From positions 95,121 to 159,120 of the forward strand of contig JAKAFN010000006.1 in assembly GCA_021825945.1 (NCBI GenBank): a stretch of 64,000 bases of DNA. Direction: 5' to 3'. The notes below the pieces were generated by a model, which saw only the letters and a program-made list of their open reading frames with translations, searched no databases and was not told the DNA's origin. This stretch comes from Pseudomonadota bacterium (GTDB taxonomy: Bacteria; Pseudomonadota; Gammaproteobacteria; Burkholderiales; Burkholderiaceae_F). Position numbers and translations under genes: made by a program. How positions within the stretch are numbered: position 1 is the first letter of the stretch; every line of letters begins with the position of its first letter. Below, in pieces: positions 50,180 to 58,530 of this stretch.

Positions 50180-50473
50180 ATGGTTCTGGAAGTCGTCGAG
50201 ATCCGGATTCACCGGGGGATGCAGGCGGGGTTCGAGGAAGCCGTGCAGCGGGGCATCGACACCGCGATCGCTCCCACCAGCGGGTTTCTCGGGCATGAAT
50301 TGCAGCGCGGCATCGAATCGGCCGAGCGCTATCTGCTGTTCATCCGTTGGCGTACGTTGGAAGACCACACCGTGGGTTTCCGGCAATCTCCGGCGTTCGC
50401 GCAATGGCGCGCGACCGTCGGCGGGTTCTTCGCCCAGCCGCCGACGGTGATGCACTTCGAAAAGGCTTCCTGA
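50180..50473 (+). CDS. Antibiotic biosynthesis monooxygenase (ABM)-domain protein
   Basis: This 97-residue protein has the ferredoxin-like ABM fold pattern: VLEVVEIRIHRGMQAGFEEAV, SGFLGHELQRGIESAERYLLFIRW and a C-terminal TVMHFEKAS. Members are small dimeric monooxygenases or heme/quinone-handling proteins; the actual reaction is unknown. The start is the ATG before VLEVVEI, chosen because the similarity begins there although the frame is open upstream. It stands alone between two minus-strand genes. Confidence 0.75.
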   Translation: MVLEVVEIRIHRGMQAGFEEAVQRGIDTAIAPTSGFLGHELQRGIESAERYLLFIRWRTLEDHTVGFRQSPAFAQWRATVGGFFAQPPTVMHFEKAS

Positions 50474-50497
50474 CGCGGGGCGGGCGCATCGCGGCGC

Positions 50498-50707
50498 TCA
50501 CGGACGGTGGCGCAGGGTCTCGCGGATGTGTCGGATGGCGCAGATATGCAGATAGTCGCGCACGCGCGCGCCGTTTTCGAGGCGAACGAGTTCCTGCTCG
50601 TACAGCGTGCGGATCTCCGACTCCGGGCGGTGGGTTTCCCGCACCAAGGAGGAAATCGCCGCATCATGCCGTGCGCCTTCGGGATGACCCTCGACCTTCG
50701 CTCCCAT
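50498..50707 (-). CDS. DUF3562-like small protein
   Basis: This 69-residue protein (75 if an ATG at 50725 is used) has a TLYEQELVRLENGARVRDYL helix and an ending RHIRETLRH, resembling DUF3562 proteins common in betaproteobacteria. It is highly charged, with no signal or membrane segment. Function is unknown. It lies downstream of the recombinase on the same strand, 123 bp away. Confidence 0.6.
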   Translation of the reverse strand: MGAKVEGHPEGARHDAAISSLVRETHRPESEIRTLYEQELVRLENGARVRDYLHICAIRHIRETLRHRP

Positions 50708-50829
50708 GATTCCACGCGCGAACAATCCTTGACGGATTGGATGCTACCGAGGAAATCGGCGGAGGCAAACGCTTCGCCGAAAAATCCGGATTTTGCCTGA
50801 CATGGAACAAGGCGCGGGCGTGTGACACG

Positions 50830-52074
50830 TCACGTCCTCGCGCTCGCTCCTCGGCCGCGTTGCGGTGTTTCCGCGTCGTCGCGGTCGCCGGTCCATGGCA
50901 GGCGCTGCTTTTGCGCTTCGTCGTGCCAGCGTCGTTCCTCTTCATGGATGTACCGCTGCGTCGTGCGCCGATCGGCATGGCGCGCATCCTTCTGGACGTA
51001 GCGTTCCTCCATGCCCGCATCGACCTTCGCCGTGATGCCGGTGTGCCGTCCCCAATGCGCCGAGGCCGCGCGCAGCTTTTCCGCCTTGTGCAACTGATCC
51101 GGCCCCAGTAGGGCCGCGGCCTGGGCAAACAGCCGTTTCAGGATCTGGTTCAATCGACGCGCGGTGATCGGCTCGCGGTTGCGCAAGCCGACGAGCAGGG
51201 GCGTGGTTTCGTTGCGCTTGGGCGTGGCCGGCAGCCCAAGGTGTTTGCGATAGCGAACCAGCGCCTGCAGCATGTCGTCCGGAACTGGCACTTTGGCGCG
51301 CTTGGCACCTTTGCCGATGACGTGCCACCACCAGAGCCCGTGTTCTTCCCGGAAGCTGTTCATGCGGTGGCTTTCGAGTTCCCCCGCGCGCGGCGCGAGC
51401 AGGTAGAGCATCGCGCAAAGGAAGCGCAGGCGTTCGTACTCGTCGCACTGCGCCGGCGTCTTGCGCGGCATCGCCTCGACCGCCTGCGTGACGGCACGCC
51501 ACATGTCGGCATCGAGAAAGCGTTCGATCGGCGCGGGATCCTCCCCGGGCGCGGCAATCGCGGCGACCCCCTCGGCGGCGAGTTTGCGCCGGCGCTGGCG
51601 GATGAGCCCCAGCGGATTGCCCGCCAGATAGCCGGCATCGACGAGATAGCGCATCAGCGAATTGATCGCCGCGATCGCGGTGAGCAGGGCGGATTCGCTG
51701 AGCGGGCCGACGAACGGCCGCCATGCATCGCTGCACCGGTCGGCCTTGGGCCCACACCACGACGCCGCGGGCTGCGGGTCGGCGAGGAAATTCAGGTACC
51801 CCTCGAAATCCTGTCGTGTCAGGCTCGACAGCGGTTTGCGACACTCGTGGATCGCCCACAGCATCAGCCGCTCGCATTCGCGCTGGTAGATCCGCGCCGT
51901 GCCCGGCGAACGGTCATACTCGGCGAGGAAGCACGAGATCGCTTCGAGATCGTTGCGCGCTCCGATCTGCAGGCGTGCCGGGTCGGCCCGGTTGTCGCCG
52001 GCGGCTCCCGACATCGATTCGGGGATCGCGGTGCGGGCGAGCGGACGGATCGTTTGCAGCGCGGGCGGCGTCAT
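50830..52074 (-). CDS. Tyrosine recombinase (phage-integrase family)
   Basis: This 414-residue protein has an N-terminal SAM-like core-binding domain (about 40-185: TARIYQRECERLMLWAIHE and AINSLMRYLVDAGYLAGNPL). The catalytic domain has Arg I in APRAGELESH near 228, the beta-hairpin Lys in VIGKGAKRAKVP near 250, HWGRHTGIT near 340, and nucleophile Tyr in RRTTQRYIH near 373. All key residues are present, so it should be active. The ATG overlaps the LysR stop (ATGA), so the two are coupled. No phage genes or obvious att sites are nearby. Confidence 0.88.
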   Translation of the reverse strand: MTPPALQTIRPLARTAIPESMSGAAGDNRADPARLQIGARNDLEAISCFLAEYDRSPGTARIYQRECERLMLWAIHECRKPLSSLTRQDFEGYLNFLADPQPAASWCGPKADRCSDAWRPFVGPLSESALLTAIAAINSLMRYLVDAGYLAGNPLGLIRQRRRKLAAEGVAAIAAPGEDPAPIERFLDADMWRAVTQAVEAMPRKTPAQCDEYERLRFLCAMLYLLAPRAGELESHRMNSFREEHGLWWWHVIGKGAKRAKVPVPDDMLQALVRYRKHLGLPATPKRNETTPLLVGLRNREPITARRLNQILKRLFAQAAALLGPDQLHKAEKLRAASAHWGRHTGITAKVDAGMEERYVQKDARHADRRTTQRYIHEEERRWHDEAQKQRLPWTGDRDDAETPQRGRGASART

Positions 52075-53135
52075 CGAACCATCTCTTGCGGGGCGGCTGG
52101 CATGGCACGCAAGGCGAGGGTACAGCCGTCGGGACGATCGAGCAGGGCTTTGCGGGTGGCGGGGCTGGCCAGTTGCGCCAGCCACCAGCGCAAGGCAAGC
52201 CCGCAACCTGCGTTGTTGCGCGAACTCGCGCGCCAGGCATAGCCCAGGCGAGCCGAGCGTTCGGCTCGCTGGACCCGGCAGGCCACCAGGCGGCCGGCCG
52301 CGATGTGCGCGCGCGCGATCGGCTCCGGCAGGAAGCCGCAGCCCAGCCCGCGCAGCTGGGCTTCGAGCTTTTCCTGCACGGTGGCCACGGTGAGCACGTC
52401 CTGGCCCGGCAGGATGTTGGCCGTGAACGTCGATAGCCGACGGGCGGAATCGGCCACGGCGACCGCCCGATGCCGCACGAGTTCGGCATCGCCGATGATC
52501 CGCCGCAATCGCGCCAGCGGATGGCCTGGCGCGACCACGAACACGAATGCCAGCGTTCCGAGGGTCTCGGTCTGTACCCCCGCGGGCGGATCGGTGATTT
52601 CGGCGGTGCCGATCGCGAGGTCGGCCTGGCCGCTCAGGAGCGCCTCCCAGGTTCCGGTGAGGATCTCCGAGCGCAGGGCGATCTGCGTCGGGGGGCCGCG
52701 CAGCGGACCATCCTGCGCGGCTCCGGATTCGGCCACCGACAAGGCGGAAAACGCCTGGATCAGATCGAAAACCGTTGCGCGCGCGATCACACCGTCGGCA
52801 GCGATGGTGAGATGGCTCTCCCACCCCGTAGCGACCCGGTGCACGCGATTGGCCACCGCATCCAGTTCGCCGAGGAGGCGTCGCGCCTCCGCCAGCAGTT
52901 CCTCGCCGGCCGCCGTCAGTCGTGCCTGACGCGAACTACGGTCGAACAGCAGCACGTCGAGCGTTTCCTCGAGTTGGCGCACGCTGTAGGTGAGGGCCGA
53001 CGGAACTCGGCCCAACTCACGCGCCGCCGCGGCGAAGCTGCCCCGGCGGGCGATGGCGTCGAGCATTTCCAGCGCATCGGGCGTCAGCGCATGGCGGCGC
53101 AGACGGGCGGGTTCGAGTCGGCGGCGGGCATTCAT
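52071..53135 (-). CDS. LysR-family transcriptional regulator
   Basis: This 354-residue protein has an N-terminal winged HTH (about residues 18-78: EMLDAIARRGSFAAAARELGRVPSALTYSVRQLEE) and a substrate-binding domain from about 105 on. That domain includes GQADLAIGTAEI and LGCGFLPEPIARAHI. The extra residues at the N-terminus are Arg-rich. The co-inducer is unknown. It overlaps the recombinase gene downstream and is divergent from the polysaccharide export gene, whose promoter region it may control. Confidence 0.88.
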   Translation of the reverse strand: MNARRRLEPARLRRHALTPDALEMLDAIARRGSFAAAARELGRVPSALTYSVRQLEETLDVLLFDRSSRQARLTAAGEELLAEARRLLGELDAVANRVHRVATGWESHLTIAADGVIARATVFDLIQAFSALSVAESGAAQDGPLRGPPTQIALRSEILTGTWEALLSGQADLAIGTAEITDPPAGVQTETLGTLAFVFVVAPGHPLARLRRIIGDAELVRHRAVAVADSARRLSTFTANILPGQDVLTVATVQEKLEAQLRGLGCGFLPEPIARAHIAAGRLVACRVQRAERSARLGYAWRASSRNNAGCGLALRWWLAQLASPATRKALLDRPDGCTLALRAMPAAPQEMVR

Positions 53136-53168
53136 CGGTGAGGGGGCGGTGGTCCGGAATCCCGGAAA

Positions 53169-53184
53169 GAATATCGCGATATTC
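53169..53184. promoter_or_regulatory. Perfect 16-bp palindrome between lysR and the export gene
   Basis: GAATATCGCGATATTC is a perfect palindrome in the 132-bp divergent gap. Inverted copies of GGTCCG(G/A)AA lie on either side at 53151-53159 and 53215-53223. A TACACT hexamer at 53203-53208 could be a -10 for the export gene. The palindrome is a candidate operator for the LysR regulator or another dimeric protein. Confidence 0.45.
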
Positions 53185-53267
53185 CCGCGGTCGCGGTTTG
53201 CGTACACTCCCGTGTTTCGGACCGTTCCGTTGCGGAGTGGCGTTTTCTCCTTGTCCGTCGATCACCG

Positions 53268-54452
53268 ATGAACTCGCTCTTCCGGCTTCCGCTCGCAGTG
53301 GCGATCGCTTCGCTATTTCTGCTGGGCGGCTGCGCCCATTTCATCACCAATGCCGGCCCCAGTACCTCCACGGTCGAAGGGGCGCCGCAGGCGAAGTCGA
53401 GCTTGCGCGGCATTCGACTTTTCCATGTCGATTACGCCCTGGCACACGCGCTCGAGGCGCGAGAGACGAACCAGCGCTTCTCTGCGTTCTTTTCCAGTCC
53501 CGTGCACCCGAAACACGTCGTGGGTCCTGGCGACGTCCTGGCGATCTTTCTCTGGGAATCGCCGCCTGCCATGCTCTTCCCCGCCCAGAGCCTCGCGGTC
53601 GGCGGCGCGGCCATGACCGGGAGCGGCACGGCTATGGTCAGTCTGCCGGCGCAGACCGTGGACAGTGCGGGCGAGGTCGTAGTTCCGTTCGTCGGCCATA
53701 TCCATGTCGCGGGACAGACCTTGTCGCAGATCGAGCGCGACATCGTTGCCCGGCTCGGCGGCATGGCCAACCATCCGCAGGCGATCGTCGAACTCGCAGT
53801 CAACAACACCCAGAACATCACCGTCCTCGGCAATGTTGTGCACAGCCTCGAAGTGCCGTTGACGCCCGGCGGCGTGCGCCTGTTGCGGGCCATCGCCCTG
53901 GCGGGCGGCGTGACGCAGCCCGTGGAGGCGGTTTCGATCCAGTTGTCACGCAAGGGCCGGGTGATGGTGATGCCGCTGAAAACCGTGCTGCGTGACCCGC
54001 GCGAGAACATTCCGCTGTGTGCCGGCGATGTCGTCACCGCGATGTATCAGCCCCTGAGCTTCACCGTGCTCGGCGCCACCGGCCGCAATGCGGAAGTCAA
54101 CTTCAAGGAACGCGGTATCAGCCTGGCGCAGGCGATTGCGCGTGCGGGCGGCCTCGACGACAACCGCGCCAATCCCTCGGCGGTGTTCCTGTTCCGGCTC
54201 GCCGCCCCGGCGAGCCTGCCTTCCGCCCTGCAGGGTGGTCCTCTCGTCGATGGCAAGGTGCCGGCGATTTTCGAGTTTGATTTGCGCGATCCGGCGGTGT
54301 TTTTCGCCGCCCAGCGGTTTGCGGTCCACGATCACGACCTGCTCTATGTTTCGGACGCCCCGGCGAACGATCTTCAGAAGATGCTCAACATCGTCGGTTC
54401 GATCGTATTCCCGTATCAGGCGTACGCGGCTTCGGGCGGGACGACTCCATGA
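53268..54452 (+). CDS. Wza-type polysaccharide export lipoprotein
   Basis: This 394-residue outer-membrane lipoprotein has a signal peptide ending LLGGC (Cys near 24). A Poly_export domain follows (VVGPGDVLAIFLW near 86, then VVPFVGHIHVAGQTLSQIE near 135). SLBB-like repeats come after it (ITVLGNVVHSLEVPL near 183 and FTVLGATGRNAEVNF near 264). Such proteins form the export channel for capsule or exopolysaccharide. Partner genes (Wzc-like kinase, glycosyltransferases) are missing; the next gene downstream is broken and followed by an IS remnant. Confidence 0.88.
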   Translation: MNSLFRLPLAVAIASLFLLGGCAHFITNAGPSTSTVEGAPQAKSSLRGIRLFHVDYALAHALEARETNQRFSAFFSSPVHPKHVVGPGDVLAIFLWESPPAMLFPAQSLAVGGAAMTGSGTAMVSLPAQTVDSAGEVVVPFVGHIHVAGQTLSQIERDIVARLGGMANHPQAIVELAVNNTQNITVLGNVVHSLEVPLTPGGVRLLRAIALAGGVTQPVEAVSIQLSRKGRVMVMPLKTVLRDPRENIPLCAGDVVTAMYQPLSFTVLGATGRNAEVNFKERGISLAQAIARAGGLDDNRANPSAVFLFRLAAPASLPSALQGGPLVDGKVPAIFEFDLRDPAVFFAAQRFAVHDHDLLYVSDAPANDLQKMLNIVGSIVFPYQAYAASGGTTP

Positions 54453-54458
54453 TCGACG

Positions 54459-54887
54459 GTGCGATGGGCGGCCGGGCGTCGCGGTGCCGGGAAGGTGCTG
54501 CGCGGTGGCGCGTTGGTCGCCGCGGTACTGGCGCTGGCGATCGTCGCGCAGTAGGCCCGGGCCGGCGCCATGTCGATGGGTACCGGCTACAACTTCGTTC
54601 CCGGATCGAGCTATGTCTCCTGCGATGACCGGTTCGGCAAGTTTGCCGCCCAGGCTTGGCTGATGACCACCGGCCAGGAGGAGCCGACTACCCGCTCGGG
54701 ACCGGAACGCGATCTCAACCTGCCCGCCTATCTGCCATCGTCCCCCGTCTTCGCCAAGCTCCGGGTGATTGCCGGCCTCGGTATCGATTGGCCGATCACC
54801 TGCTGCTGGTCGGTGTGCCTCCAGGATACGTTCCACTGGGCGACCGAAGACCAGCTCCGGGCTACGAACTCGATCGGAAAAGCTCCC
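54459..54887 (+). pseudogene. Broken secreted-protein gene after the export gene
   Basis: A GTG 6 bp after the export gene opens a frame that reads as a signal peptide (VLRGGALVAAVLALAIVAQ). It meets an in-frame TAG at 54552, then continues ARAGAMSMGTGYNFVPG with a Cys-containing SSYVSCDDRF segment. The frame runs to about 54887, where transposase sequence begins in another frame. The original product was probably a periplasmic protein of the polysaccharide locus; I do not recognise the family. Internal starts (ATG 54570) would give a fragment without a signal peptide. Confidence 0.55.
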
Positions 54888-55525
54888 ATACCGCCGCGAT
54901 CCTTTGCGACCAGGGACATGCGCTGATGGAGAATCGCAACGGGCTCGTTGTCGGCGCGGTGGTCACCCATGCCCGCGGCAGCGCCGATCGGGGGTCTGCC
55001 TTGGCGATGATCAGTACGGTACCCGGAACGCAGCGCAAGACCCTGGCGGCGGACAAGGCGTACGACACCGCCGGATTCGTGGAATCCGGCCGCATCGCCC
55101 ATGTCACGCCGCACGTAGCGATGAACGTGGCGCGTTCCGGCGGTAGCGCGATCGACGCGCGCACATCGCGCCACCCCGGGTACGAAGTCAGCCAGCGGAT
55201 TCGCAATCGGATCGAAGAGCACTTCGGCTGGGCCAAGACAGTCGGCCGAATACGCCAGACCGTGTTTCGGGGAATCCACCGCGTCGACCTGCCGTGCAAA
55301 TTGAACATGCTGGCGAGCAACATCGTTCGGATGCGCCGAATGCCAACGGTGGTTCCCGACTTTGCGGTGCAAGGGGCCCGATGATGCGAGAAATCGAGCG
55401 GCCTGGACGCGACCACGCCGGTTCCCGGGTCCCAACGCACGGACCGGAAGTGCGGAATCGGTGATCCGCAGCGCGTTCACGACGCAACGTTCTCGCTCAG
55501 AGCGGCGATTTTCAACAGCCCGCTA
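54888..55525 (+). mobile_element. 3' part of an IS5-family-like insertion sequence
   Basis: The C-terminal half of a DDE transposase runs to the stop at 55384 (GHALMENRNGLVV, LAADKAYDT, THVAMN-like and RIEEHFGWAKTVG motifs). The last motif carries the catalytic Glu, while the N-terminal half and first Asp are lost. About 140 bp of non-coding DNA follow to a terminus reading TTTTCAACAGCCCGCTA at 55525, like the right end of many IS5-family elements. It is inactive as it stands. The 55526-55869 stretch beyond shows no gene I can support. Confidence 0.7.
55390..55522 (+). repeat. 133-bp IS end, copy A of an inverted pair
   Basis: By eye this stretch matches the reverse complement of 63001-63133 at roughly nine bases in ten, with no clear gaps. 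Shared blocks include CGGATCACCGATTCCGC and TTGGGACCCGGGAACCGGCG (read on the other strand). It is the terminal non-coding part of the IS5-like element. Confidence 0.75.
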
Positions 55526-55869
55526 GGGCGGAGCAGAGCGTGGAATCCGTGCCGAGCGACCGTACGGATCCGTGCATGCCTTGCACGCCCCGTATACGAT
55601 CGACCCGGCCAAGTCTCGTCGGATTCGCAGGTCGCGTCAAGTGCGCCGCGATGGTTGCGATGATCCCGCGGATTCGCCAAGGCGCCGTCCCGAATCGATG
55701 GGAGGCGTGCACAGCAAACCCAAGGTCGTTACACCCGGTTTCGACCCTGAATGAGCGATGAATCGGATGTTCAGAGGCCATTCACAGCTCAGGAGCACAG
55801 TGTCGCCATGTCGAGTTCGCCAAGCGAACGGAAGTGCGACCCATCGAAACACTTTGCAAGGAGATTGCC

Positions 55870-56109
55870 ATGACGACCCAAAAGCCGACGTTCCTGGAAA
55901 CCGTTTCTGCCATCGTGATGGTGGCGCCCATCGTGCTCGTGCCGGTTGCATTCGTCGCATTCGAGGAATCGATCCTTCGCGCGCAGACCATCGTGACCGG
56001 GTTGGAGTGGACCGTCGTCGCAAGCGGAATTGCCCTGGCCCTGCGTGCGCTGCGCCGCTACACGCCGGAGGATACCGGCGCCGACGAATACGGTGCCCAG
56101 GTAGCCTGA
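55870..56109 (+). CDS. Small two-span membrane protein
   Basis: This 79-residue protein has an AAGGAG ribosome-binding site. Hydrophobic segments lie at about residues 10-28 (ETVSAIVMVAPIVLVPVAFV) and 42-60. A charged C-terminus (RRYTPEDTGADEYG) follows. I do not recognise the family. A good terminator lies 58 bp downstream, so it looks like an independent, expressed gene rather than debris. Confidence 0.6.
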   Translation: MTTQKPTFLETVSAIVMVAPIVLVPVAFVAFEESILRAQTIVTGLEWTVVASGIALALRALRRYTPEDTGADEYGAQVA

Positions 56110-56166
56110 TCGATCGCCACTCTCGGCGTCGAGGGGCCGGAATGCCGCCCCTCCGACGCATTCTTG

Positions 56167-56196
56167 GGCGGGTCCGAAAGGGTCCGCCATTTTTTG
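56167..56196 (+). terminator. Rho-independent terminator with GAAA tetraloop
   Basis: GGCGGGTCC-GAAA-GGGTCCGCC forms a 9-bp stem (two G-U pairs) directly followed by ATTTTTT. This is the clearest intrinsic terminator in the window and should end the transcript of the small membrane protein. The rest of 56110-56407 holds no gene I can support. Confidence 0.85.
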
Positions 56197-56407
56197 TTGA
56201 ATCCTCGGCTCGCGTCGCCGACGGTGCGGAAGGGAGTCGCATCGTTCGCGAGGCGCTTTGCCGATCCACCGTATCGATCCCATTTTGCCGTCGTTGATCG
56301 ACGAATGCGACGTGATGCATGTTGCCGAGAATGGATGACGGCGGTGTAGGATGGACCCGGACGGTGGTGATGCCGGGTATCCGGCCCCACGCGACGAGGA
56401 GAACAGA

Positions 56408-57463
56408 ATGGCTTCATCCCAGGATGATGTCAGCATGGCGTTGTTTTGCGATTTCGAGAATGTCGCGCTTGGCGTGCGGGATGCCAAACATGAGAAGTTC
56501 GATATCAAGCCGGTGCTGGAACGCCTTTTGCTGAAGGGCAGCATCGTGGTCAAGAAAGCGTACTGCGATTGGGATCGATACAAGGCCTTCAAAGCCACGA
56601 TGCATGAGGCCAACTTCGAGTTGATCGAGATCCCGCATGTTCGTCAGTCCGGAAAAAATTCCGCCGATATCCGACTGGTGGTCGATGCGCTGGACCTCTG
56701 CTATACCAAGGCCCACGTCAATACGTTCGTCATCATCAGCGGCGACTCGGACTTCTCGCCTCTGGTGTCGAAGTTGCGCGAGAACGCAAAGCACGTGATC
56801 GGCGTCGGCGTCAAGCAGTCGACCTCGGATCTGCTGATCGCCAACTGTGACGAGTTCATCTTCTATGACGATCTGGTGCGGGAGAATCAGCGCGCTTCGG
56901 CCAAGCGCCATTCGTCGGAAACCCAGTCGACGGCCAAACGTGCATCCGGCGACGAGAAGGATCGCAAGGACGACTTGGAGGTACGCAGAAGTCAGGCAAT
57001 CGACCTGGCTGCCGAAACCTTCGATGCGCTGATATCCGAGCGTGGCGACAGCGGCAAGATCTGGGCGTCGGCGTTGAAGGATGCGATCAAGCGGCGCAGG
57101 CCCGACTTCAGCGAGTCGTTCTACGGTTTTCGGTCTTTCGGCAGCCTGCTCGAGGAAGCGCAGACGAGGGGCTTGCTCGAATTCGGTCGTGACGAAAAAT
57201 CGAATGCATATGTGTACCGTGGGAGCAGTCGATCCGTCGACGCCGGCGTGATCGGGGATGGGTCGGGTTCCTCCTCGACAGCCCTATCTGAAGTCGTGGC
57301 GGAGGTACCAACGGCCGGCGAGACCGGCTCGCGTGGCAGACGGCGAGGCGGTGTCAAATCGAAGGAGTCCACGGTTCCGGAAGATGCCGAGCAGAGGGCC
57401 GCGCCCCGCCGTCGCACGCGCAAGCCCAAGACATCCGAGGTGACCGGCAAGGAAGGCGGATAG
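56408..57463 (+). CDS. NYN-domain ribonuclease-like protein with C-terminal LOTUS/OST-HTH domain
   Basis: This 351-residue protein has an N-terminal NYN (PIN-like) domain (about 8-160). Acidic residues lie in ALFCDFENVALG near 14, SADIRLVVDALDL near 85, and VIISGDSDFSPLV near 113. A charged linker leads to an OST-HTH/LOTUS domain (about 205-290: FDALISERGDSGKIWASALKDAIKRRRPDF). A basic, disordered tail ends KPKTSEVTGKEGG. NYN-LOTUS proteins are thought to process or bind RNA. The start has a GAGGAG ribosome-binding site. Confidence 0.85.
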   Translation: MASSQDDVSMALFCDFENVALGVRDAKHEKFDIKPVLERLLLKGSIVVKKAYCDWDRYKAFKATMHEANFELIEIPHVRQSGKNSADIRLVVDALDLCYTKAHVNTFVIISGDSDFSPLVSKLRENAKHVIGVGVKQSTSDLLIANCDEFIFYDDLVRENQRASAKRHSSETQSTAKRASGDEKDRKDDLEVRRSQAIDLAAETFDALISERGDSGKIWASALKDAIKRRRPDFSESFYGFRSFGSLLEEAQTRGLLEFGRDEKSNAYVYRGSSRSVDAGVIGDGSGSSSTALSEVVAEVPTAGETGSRGRRRGGVKSKESTVPEDAEQRAAPRRRTRKPKTSEVTGKEGG

Positions 57464-57551
57464 CGGGTGCGGGGACGGTGAGCGGAGGGCACGGGTCGAC
57501 CCTGCGCGATCCCGCTGGGTGATGGTGCATCGCGTTTGTGCATGGGGCATC

Positions 57552-58352
57552 GTGAAGATTCACATCCTTTCCGATCTGCATACCGAGTTGACGGCCTTCT
57601 CGCCGGCCGCGGCAGATGCCGACGTGGTCGTTCTCGCGGGCGACATCGGCGGGGGCGTCGGTGGTCTCGACTGGGCTGCACGACACGCGCAATCGGGTGG
57701 AGCCTTCGCCGGCAAGGACGTCATCTACGTGGCTGGAAACCATGAGTATTACGGCCGATCCTGGAACTCGCTTCCCGGTGCGCTCCGGCATCGGGCGCGG
57801 GAGATCGGCCTGCCGGGCCTGCACCTTCTCGATTGCGACCAGGTGATCATCGGCGACGTGCGTTTTCTCGGTTGCGAACTCTGGACGGATTTCGCGCTTT
57901 TCGGCAGCGACCCAAGCGCCGTCGCCGGGCAGATGGCGGCGTGCAGAACGTCGCTCGCAGACTTTCACCGGATTCGCGACGATGGGCGCGGCGATCTGCG
58001 CCCGGAGATGGTGCTCGATCGCCATCTGCGGCAGCGTGCCTGGCTGGCGGCAACGCTGCGGGAGCCGGCTGCCGGTCGCTGGCGAAAGACGGTGGTCGTC
58101 ACCCATCATTTGCCGTCGATGCAATCGGTCGAAGCACGCTGGCGTCAGGATCTCGCCAGCGCGGGATTCGCGTCGAATCTGGACGACATTGTGGAGCAGG
58201 TGGACGGCATCTGGATTCATGGCCATACCCACGCCAGTTTCGATTACCCGATCGCCGGATGCCGAGTGATCTGCAATCCCCGCGGTTATGTGGGGGTGGA
58301 TGGTGCGGTCGAAAATCCGCGGTTCGACGACCGGCTCGTCGTGGCGGTGTGA
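57552..58352 (+). CDS. Calcineurin-like metallophosphoesterase
   Basis: This 266-residue protein has all metal-site motifs in order: LSDLHTE (DxH, residues 6-12), VLAGDIGGG near 35, VAGNHEYYG near 62, VVTHHLPS near 183, and HGHTHASFDY near 223. It should be a two-metal phosphoesterase; the substrate is unknown. The GTG directly before KIHILSDLH is the best start, since earlier codons add an unsupported extension. It is convergent with the large c-di-GMP gene across 178 bp with no clear feature. Confidence 0.87.
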   Translation: MKIHILSDLHTELTAFSPAAADADVVVLAGDIGGGVGGLDWAARHAQSGGAFAGKDVIYVAGNHEYYGRSWNSLPGALRHRAREIGLPGLHLLDCDQVIIGDVRFLGCELWTDFALFGSDPSAVAGQMAACRTSLADFHRIRDDGRGDLRPEMVLDRHLRQRAWLAATLREPAAGRWRKTVVVTHHLPSMQSVEARWRQDLASAGFASNLDDIVEQVDGIWIHGHTHASFDYPIAGCRVICNPRGYVGVDGAVENPRFDDRLVVAV

Positions 58353-58530
58353 GCCGGCGCGCGAAGCGGACGCTGCAAGCGGCAACGACATCGCGATCGG
58401 TCGCCGTTCCCATCCGGCCGCCGGAATCGTGAGCGGCATGGACGTGGATGTCGATGACGCGGGTGATCTGGATGCCTTGTGCTTGCGGGCCTCCTCGTCG
58501 GACCGCCTTCATCGGCGATTCGCGCCTCGC

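Noticed and set aside
55526..55781. Short minus-strand frames after the IS5-like end as a gene
   Set aside because: No ribosome-binding site, domain or codon pattern supports them; left as unassigned sequence.
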